NCBI GenBank assembly: GCA_965153355.1
Contig: OZ231126.1
Span: 52,204,001 to 52,268,000, forward strand
DNA from: Flaccisagitta enflata
Lineage: Eukaryota; Chaetognatha; Sagittoidea; Aphragmophora
Length of the DNA stretch: 64,000 nucleotides
Direction of reading: 5' to 3'
A program made the translations under genes and the position numbers. Each line of letters opens with the position of its first letter. The first letter of the stretch is position 1. This document shows, one piece after another, positions 59,409 through 64,000 of this stretch. The notes below the pieces were generated by a model. The model saw nothing but the letters and a program-made list of their open reading frames with translations, ran no database searches and was not told the DNA's origin.

Positions 59409-60013
59409 TACAGTACGATGGGAGCAATGACGACCTAGACTGGAGGATAGATTTTAGATACCTTAATTTTGTGTGTATCATAAAATGTTTAAGATCTAGG
59501 GTAATTAAAGGTTGCTTTATTGAGTGAAAATGTTTGCGTCTCTCAAACTTGAACTTGCGGCTTAACCTCATCAAGACTTCATTTTTCAAAGTTCTAACCT
59601 ATCTCAATAGATTGGGTGGAAAATTTAATATGGTTATAATAAAAAAATCAGCTCAATTGGACCATTTTCACAGGTTTTATGGCCATTTAAAGTTTTGCCC
59701 AGAAAATCAATTTGCATAACTTTTGATTATTAGACATAACCGTAAAACCTGTAAAAATGGTCTGATTAAGCTGATTTTTTTTTCAGAATTATAAAAAATT
59801 TTTCGCCCGATCTAATAAAAATGGTTAAAACTTTGAAAAATGAAGTCTTGGTGAGGTCAAGTCGCAAGTTGAGGTTTAAAAGACGCAAATGCATTCACTC
59901 AATAAAGCAACTTTTAATCAGCCTAGATCTCAAATATTTCATGATACAAATGAAATTAAAATACCTAAAATCTATCCTCCAGTCTAGGTCGTCATTGCTC
60001 CCATCGTACTGTA
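59409..60013. mobile_element. Palindromic TA-type MITE, CAGTACGATGGGAGC ends
   Basis: TACAGTACGATGGGAGCAAT at the left is inverted at 59994-60013. Arms of about 230 bp (CCTAGACTGGAGGATAGATT, GGTTGCTTTATTGAGTG). TA tips, centre about 59711. Confidence 0.87.
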
Positions 60014-60068
60014 TCTTACTTGATATAAAATCATCCTTGTCAGCTTCGCAGAAAATACAGGGGGAAGA

Positions 60069-60071
<3 letters not shown>

Positions 60072-60109
<38 letters not shown>

Positions 60110-60121
60110 GCACGCACACAC

Positions 60122-60185
<64 letters not shown>

Positions 60186-60192
60186 GCGCGCG
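60072..60192 (+). repeat. (AC)n microsatellite
   Basis: AC array with GCACGC and ATACAC variants and a GCGCGCGCG end. Confidence 0.96.
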
Positions 60193-60279
60193 TGCACAGA
60201 CAAAAAAAATGCGTATGCCGAACCGTGGCTAGTGTAAGCCTTTACGGGCGCTGTCCGAGGCATTGAGGGTGGGTTAAGC

Positions 60280-61045
60280 GGCGGCGTTGTCCACGCTTCT
60301 ACAGATGACGGAAACGCTTGCTTTGACGCCGACGTTGCGAGTAAAGGAAGTGGCAATGACATTGAGGGGGTTGTGGATGAGGAGAGCGGCAGGTTCCTCT
60401 CTGAGGATGAAGACGGCGGAGGCAGCCGTTTTGACGTCTGTGAGGTTAGATGAAGCGGACGATGCATCGGTTTTCTTGAAGCTTGAGGAGGAAGTGTTAT
60501 TGTCTGCGGCATTGAGGATGGAGGAAGAGGCGCGGTTGTCCGTAGCGTTGAGATCGAAAAAGAGGCGTCGTTGTCTGAAGAATAGAGGATGGAGGGGAAG
60601 GCGTTGTTGCACCTGGCATTACGGAAAGAGGACAGTGCGTTGTTATCTCTGGCATCGAGGACGGAGGAGGCGTCATTGTTCGCAGCATTGAGGATGGAGG
60701 AAGAAACGTTGTTGTACGTGGCGTTGAGGATGGGGCCAGAAGCGTTGTCATGTTTGGATTTGAAGACGGCGGAAGCACCAATTTTGTCACCAGTGTTGGC
60801 GGTTGAGAAAGTGACGGAGTTGTCTGTGGTTTTGATAATGGAGAAAGTTGCAGATTTGTCACCAGCTTTGAGTGAGAAAGAAGCGGAGTTTTTCGTTGCA
60901 GCGTAGAAAGCGGCGGCACCTTTTCGGACGATGGTAGCGAATTTGTCCACAAACTTGAGGACGGAGGAAGACGGGTAGGAAGAGGCATCTTCGGAGCAAA
61001 CCGCGGTTTTGTCACTGGTTTTGAAGATGGCGGAGACGCGGAACA
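60280..61045. repeat. Diverged 33-39-bp (mostly 36-bp) minisatellite, about 20 units
   Basis: Units begin TTGT(C/T) and carry a central GCATTGAGGATGGAGGAAG-like word. Spacing is 33, 36 or 39 bp in nearly all units, so frame is kept with one apparent slip near 60556. Minus-strand reading gives ILNAADNNASSS-type dodecapeptides; plus-strand reading gives ALRMEEEALLSV. Either strand could once have been coding. Confidence 0.75.
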
Positions 61046-61320
61046 AAGCGCGGAATTACCATTTTAAGAAATATATCAGTCATGCCGTATTTCTCCTTTG
61101 GGGCACCCCGCACTTTCCCTTGAATACTAAAAAATCTCAGGATTATGTCAAAATTGGGGGATTTTACCGTCCATCCCGTACTAGACCAACTTTGACCCAA
61201 GGAATCCAAATCTGCAGTCAGAAATGATCTTAGGTCAATATTTCGATAGGCTTCGGCTACATTTCTCAGGTCATAATACTATATAAGGTCAATTTTCATT
61301 CATTGATGTACAGAATTAGT

Positions 61321-61330
61321 CTCTCTCTGC

Positions 61331-61418
<88 letters not shown>
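61321..61418 (+). repeat. (TC)n microsatellite
   Basis: TC array with CTGCC and CTGTC variants at its left end. Confidence 0.97.
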
Positions 61419-61420
<2 letters not shown>

Positions 61421-61473
61421 GCAATCAGACTGCTTTAGAGTTCTGAGTCAGAAACTTATGGGGGGGGGGTGTT

Positions 61474-61825
61474 TCAAGCAAAAAGGAGAGATACGTTATG
61501 AACTGTTGTCGTCGGTTGTAATGACAGAGAACGGAGCGGCAATCGCTGCTGTTGTTGTTGTTCACTTTGTCGATTACGTGGGCGGGTTGGCAATGACGCT
61601 ACCGTTGATTTTGACAAGGGTGTGAAATCCAAAGACAGAACAAAACTTGGGTTTGTCGAAGAAAGCCCACTATGATGACGATAATGAGCGAGTTGCTGTT
61701 GTTTATGTCCAAGCATTGCTCCTGCTGTAGACGTGCTCCCAGGGATACAACCTGGAAACTCTGCTCTTCCTCCCGGGCCTCGATCTACTCCTCCTACTCC
61801 CTTACTCAATATTCCTCGACCACCT
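61474..61825 (-). CDS. Candidate exon of a disordered Gly/Gln-rich protein
   Basis: The acceptor TTTATCTGTATTCAG opens about 115 codons to a stop at 61474. The residues include GGRGILSKGVGGVDRGPGGR, AEFPGCIPGSTSTAGAMLGH, KQQQLAHYRHHSGLSSTNPS and a later QQQQQ run. Composition suggests an intrinsically disordered region. A donor at AAC|GTATCT near the end is weak. No family recognised. Confidence 0.35.
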
Positions 61826-61859
61826 GAATACAGATAAAGGAGCAAAATAGGCAAAATAT

Positions 61860-62526
61860 GTTTCTGTACAAAACAAAGCCGGCTGGAAAATAGCTGCCGG
61901 TTGTCAGGCAGGAGCAGTACAGATAATGATGTAAAACACTATCAGACGAATTTTGCGAAGGGCTCGGTAGACTCATAGAATATATCTAGGACTGAAAATT
62001 CTACATACACGCTCTCATGTGTGATTCGAATACATGACGTATTCATGTGCACTTTACCTTTGCCTTATTATATTGTTTAAGTACGAAAAGAGGAAAAGAA
62101 AATTTTCAGCATAAAAAAATCCTGAATCAGCATCGACTCGTCGGGCAAAAAAAGAATTACCGATCATTTTCTTCTTGGATCCATGAAGAGACGATCAAAG
62201 TCGTCGTGTCCGAAACGGCTGTAGCTCTTTTCTCGGTTTCCGTGCGACTTCACGAAAAAAAATATTTTGTTCGCCAGAGTAATTTCCTTCTCGACGGCCT
62301 ATCCTTTCCGCTCTAAACACTGTACGCAGCTCAAGAAGGGTGGAGATAAATACGTCTCGTTTAGCGATATGCGCCACTGTGGTTGCCCTCCAACTCTGGT
62401 ATCCGGCTTCTCTTTCCCCTTTCTCCTTTCCCCTACATGTCCCCTCTCACTGAGTCTCTCATTTTCCTCTTATTTCCCTCCCCCTTCCCATCCCCTCTTC
62501 TATGCCCACTTCACTGCCATATGACC
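61860..62526. other. Unique region, competing ORFs
   Basis: Plus-strand 62047-62316 and minus-strand 62195-62377 ORFs overlap. Neither has clear splice sites or a recognised motif. Confidence 0.25.
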
Positions 62527-62604
62527 ATCAGGCCTCTTGATTTTGGAGCAGCGAGCAGCGGCGCTTCTCGGCAGGGAAACAGAAATGTCGGTAGTTTTCG
62601 ATAT
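62527..62604 (+). repeat. Dispersed GCAGCGAGCAGCGGCGCTTC motif (family F)
   Basis: CCTCTTGATTTTGGAGCAGC and GCAGCGGCGCTTCTCGG..ATGTCGG resemble 23655-23722, where the segment also leads into a purine tract. A reversed fragment is at about 24565-24590. Confidence 0.5.
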
Positions 62605-62639
62605 AAGAAGAAGTAGAAGAAGAAGAGGAAGAAGACGAA

Positions 62640-62674
<35 letters not shown>

Positions 62675-62746
62675 AGAAGAAGAAGAAGAAGAAGAAGAAG
62701 AAGAAGAAGAAGAAGAAGAAGAAGAAGAAGAAGAAAAAGAAAAAGA
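62605..62746 (+). repeat. (GAA)n tract
   Basis: GAA array directly followed by a pearl-like 5' end. Confidence 0.95.
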
Positions 62747-62815
62747 ACAAGGCCGGATACACGGCAATCCAGAAGCGGACGGTAGGGCAGAAGCAATAAT
62801 GCAAAAAATGCCCGG

Positions 62816-62817
<2 letters not shown>
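62747..62817 (+). mobile_element. Pearl-like family A 5' fragment
   Basis: AACAAGGCCGGATACACGG start, truncated after about 70 bp at a (CAA)n array. Confidence 0.7.

Positions 62818-62900
<83 letters not shown>
62818..62900 (+). repeat. (CAA)n tract
   Basis: Short CAA array between two pearl-like copies. Confidence 0.95.
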
Positions 62901-62901
<1 letters not shown>

Positions 62902-62935
62902 AAAGCATAGATAGAGGAAGCCGTCGAAAGAAAAA

Positions 62936-63155
62936 AACAAGGCCGGATTCACGGCTACCCCAGTCGCGTGCGGGTGGGCAGGGGCCGTAATTGAGGTCAG
63001 CAGATCATTTGGGCAGGAGCAGTGAAGCCAAAAATCCCAAAAACCCAAAAAAAGTAAAGTGTGACCGACGGACCGACGGACGGACCAACGGACGGACCGA
63101 CGGACCGACGGACCGACAAAGCGGGGTGTAGAGTCGCGTAGCACGCGACTAAAAA
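62936..63155 (+). mobile_element. Pearl-like element, family A, copy 4
   Basis: AACAAGGCCGGATTCACGG start, AGTCGCGTGCGGGTGGGCAG, ACGGACCGACGG core, AGTCGCGTAGCACGCGACT and AAAAA. Confidence 0.9.
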
Positions 63156-63293
63156 CAACAAAAAATAAGGGGAAGACATGAAAGACACAGTATAGAAAAA
63201 AAAGAAACTCCGTGACCGTCGCGTGGTTGACCTCACGAAATGTTTTGACGAAATAAAAATGTGGTTTTTTTTTAAGCCTTTTTTTTTTTTTTT

Positions 63294-63430
<137 letters not shown>

Positions 63431-63576
63431 CCCTTCACCTTTCGCCTCCATTAGATTTTTATTACAAGCGCATTAGACAGATAAACTGAGTCTTAGCAGT
63501 CGGAATATCGCAGAGACGAGTTGATTCTTTCATACCAGAGGCAGAGGTTGTTGCATCAACATTTATTCGCTCTACA

Positions 63577-63639
63577 GTCCATCAGAAATGATTGATTATT
63601 ATGGACTCAGTCCATAATAATCAATCATTTCTGGACTGA
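63577..63639. repeat. Near-perfect hairpin, arms of about 30 bp
   Basis: AGTCCATCAGAAATGATTGA..TTATGGACT is followed at once by its reverse complement AGTCCATAATAATCAATCAT..TCTGGACT. The loop is about 1 nt. Confidence 0.85.
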
Positions 63640-63758
63640 TTATTTCCTTTGTTTATTTTTTTTCTCGTTACCATAAAGTTAGAAATACTCGCCTCGTCGA
63701 GCTCATGATAATAATTCCAGATCAATTGACAATTAGGACGCCCGTTTTAACTTTTCTC

Positions 63759-64000
63759 TTTTTAGTCGCGTGCACGCGACTCTACAACCCGATTTGACCG
63801 TCCGTCCGTCCGTCCGTCCGTCCGTCCGTCCGTCCGTCCGTCCGTCCGTCCGTCCGTCCGTCCGTCCGTCCGTCCGTCTATCCGTCCGTCCGTCAAACAT
63901 TTTTTTTATTACTTTAAGTCATTTTTAGTTATTTTAGGTCATTCTTAGTCATTCTAAGTCATTCCAAGTCATTATAAGTCATTTCAAGTCATCTTAAGTT
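63759..64000 (-). mobile_element. Pearl-like element, family A, cut by window end
   Basis: TTTTTAGTCGCGTGCACGCGACT left end, about 22 GTCC units (63800-63893), then a 10-bp tandem repeat AAGTCATTTT that runs into the window edge. Confidence 0.85.

Overview
The window looks like genomic DNA of a multicellular animal, probably a marine invertebrate. Coding sequence is sparse and split into short exons with GT..AG introns. Roughly half of the sequence is microsatellite, minisatellite or small non-autonomous mobile element. Many elements have a (GTCC/GGAC)n core, a 3' hairpin and conserved AACAAGGCC and CTAAAAA ends. This architecture resembles the Helitron-like 'pearl'/HINE elements described in bivalve molluscs, so a mollusc or other lophotrochozoan is plausible. 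That is inference, not proof. I see no rRNA, no canonical tRNA gene and no CRISPR array.

Genes were found by reading exons with matching splice phases. (1) The clearest is a complete three-exon minus-strand gene (52349-55371) for a 136-residue protein of the FAM183/CFAP144 ciliary family; its second intron is almost entirely a (GTT)n microsatellite. (2) A minus-strand gene at 16157-19632 encodes what looks like a tandem von Hippel-Lindau-like protein. It carries an in-frame TAG, about 34 copies of a 21-bp repeat encoding a heptapeptide, a 335-bp hAT-like MITE with an 8-bp target duplication inside an exon, and a pearl-like element at its C-terminus. (3) A two-exon 86-residue gene lies on the minus strand at 7226-7977. 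(4) A two-exon 119-residue gene lies on the plus strand at 26342-27328, with a pearl-like element in its intron. (5) The 3' part of a minus-strand gene lies at 57799-58889, interrupted by a TA-flanked MITE. Further single-exon candidates are at 4463-4636, 25529-25656, 33911-34106, 36806-36886, 40710-40805 and 61474-61825.

Layout: 0-5.2 kb holds MITEs and the first of two same-length 507-bp LTR-like repeats. 5.2-16 kb holds microsatellites, the 86-residue gene and the second LTR-like copy. 16-20 kb is the VHL-like gene. 20-25 kb holds nested elements. 25-29 kb holds small exons and (GAA)n tracts. 30.2-33.4 kb is a large foldback element carrying two satellite arrays. 34.7-36.4 kb is pyrimidine tracts with an inserted element. 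37-43 kb holds MITEs and pearl-like elements. 43-48 kb holds trinucleotide, GGAA and GAAA repeats with a compound duplication. 48-52 kb holds MITEs. 52-55 kb is the CFAP144 gene. 55-60 kb holds MITEs and the gene at 57.8-58.9 kb. 60-64 kb holds a 36-bp minisatellite, microsatellites and pearl-like elements.

The most interesting pattern is in the pearl-like elements. The terminal hairpin sequence differs from subfamily to subfamily, yet each subfamily carries a matching copy of the stem near its other end. The two ends have therefore changed together.
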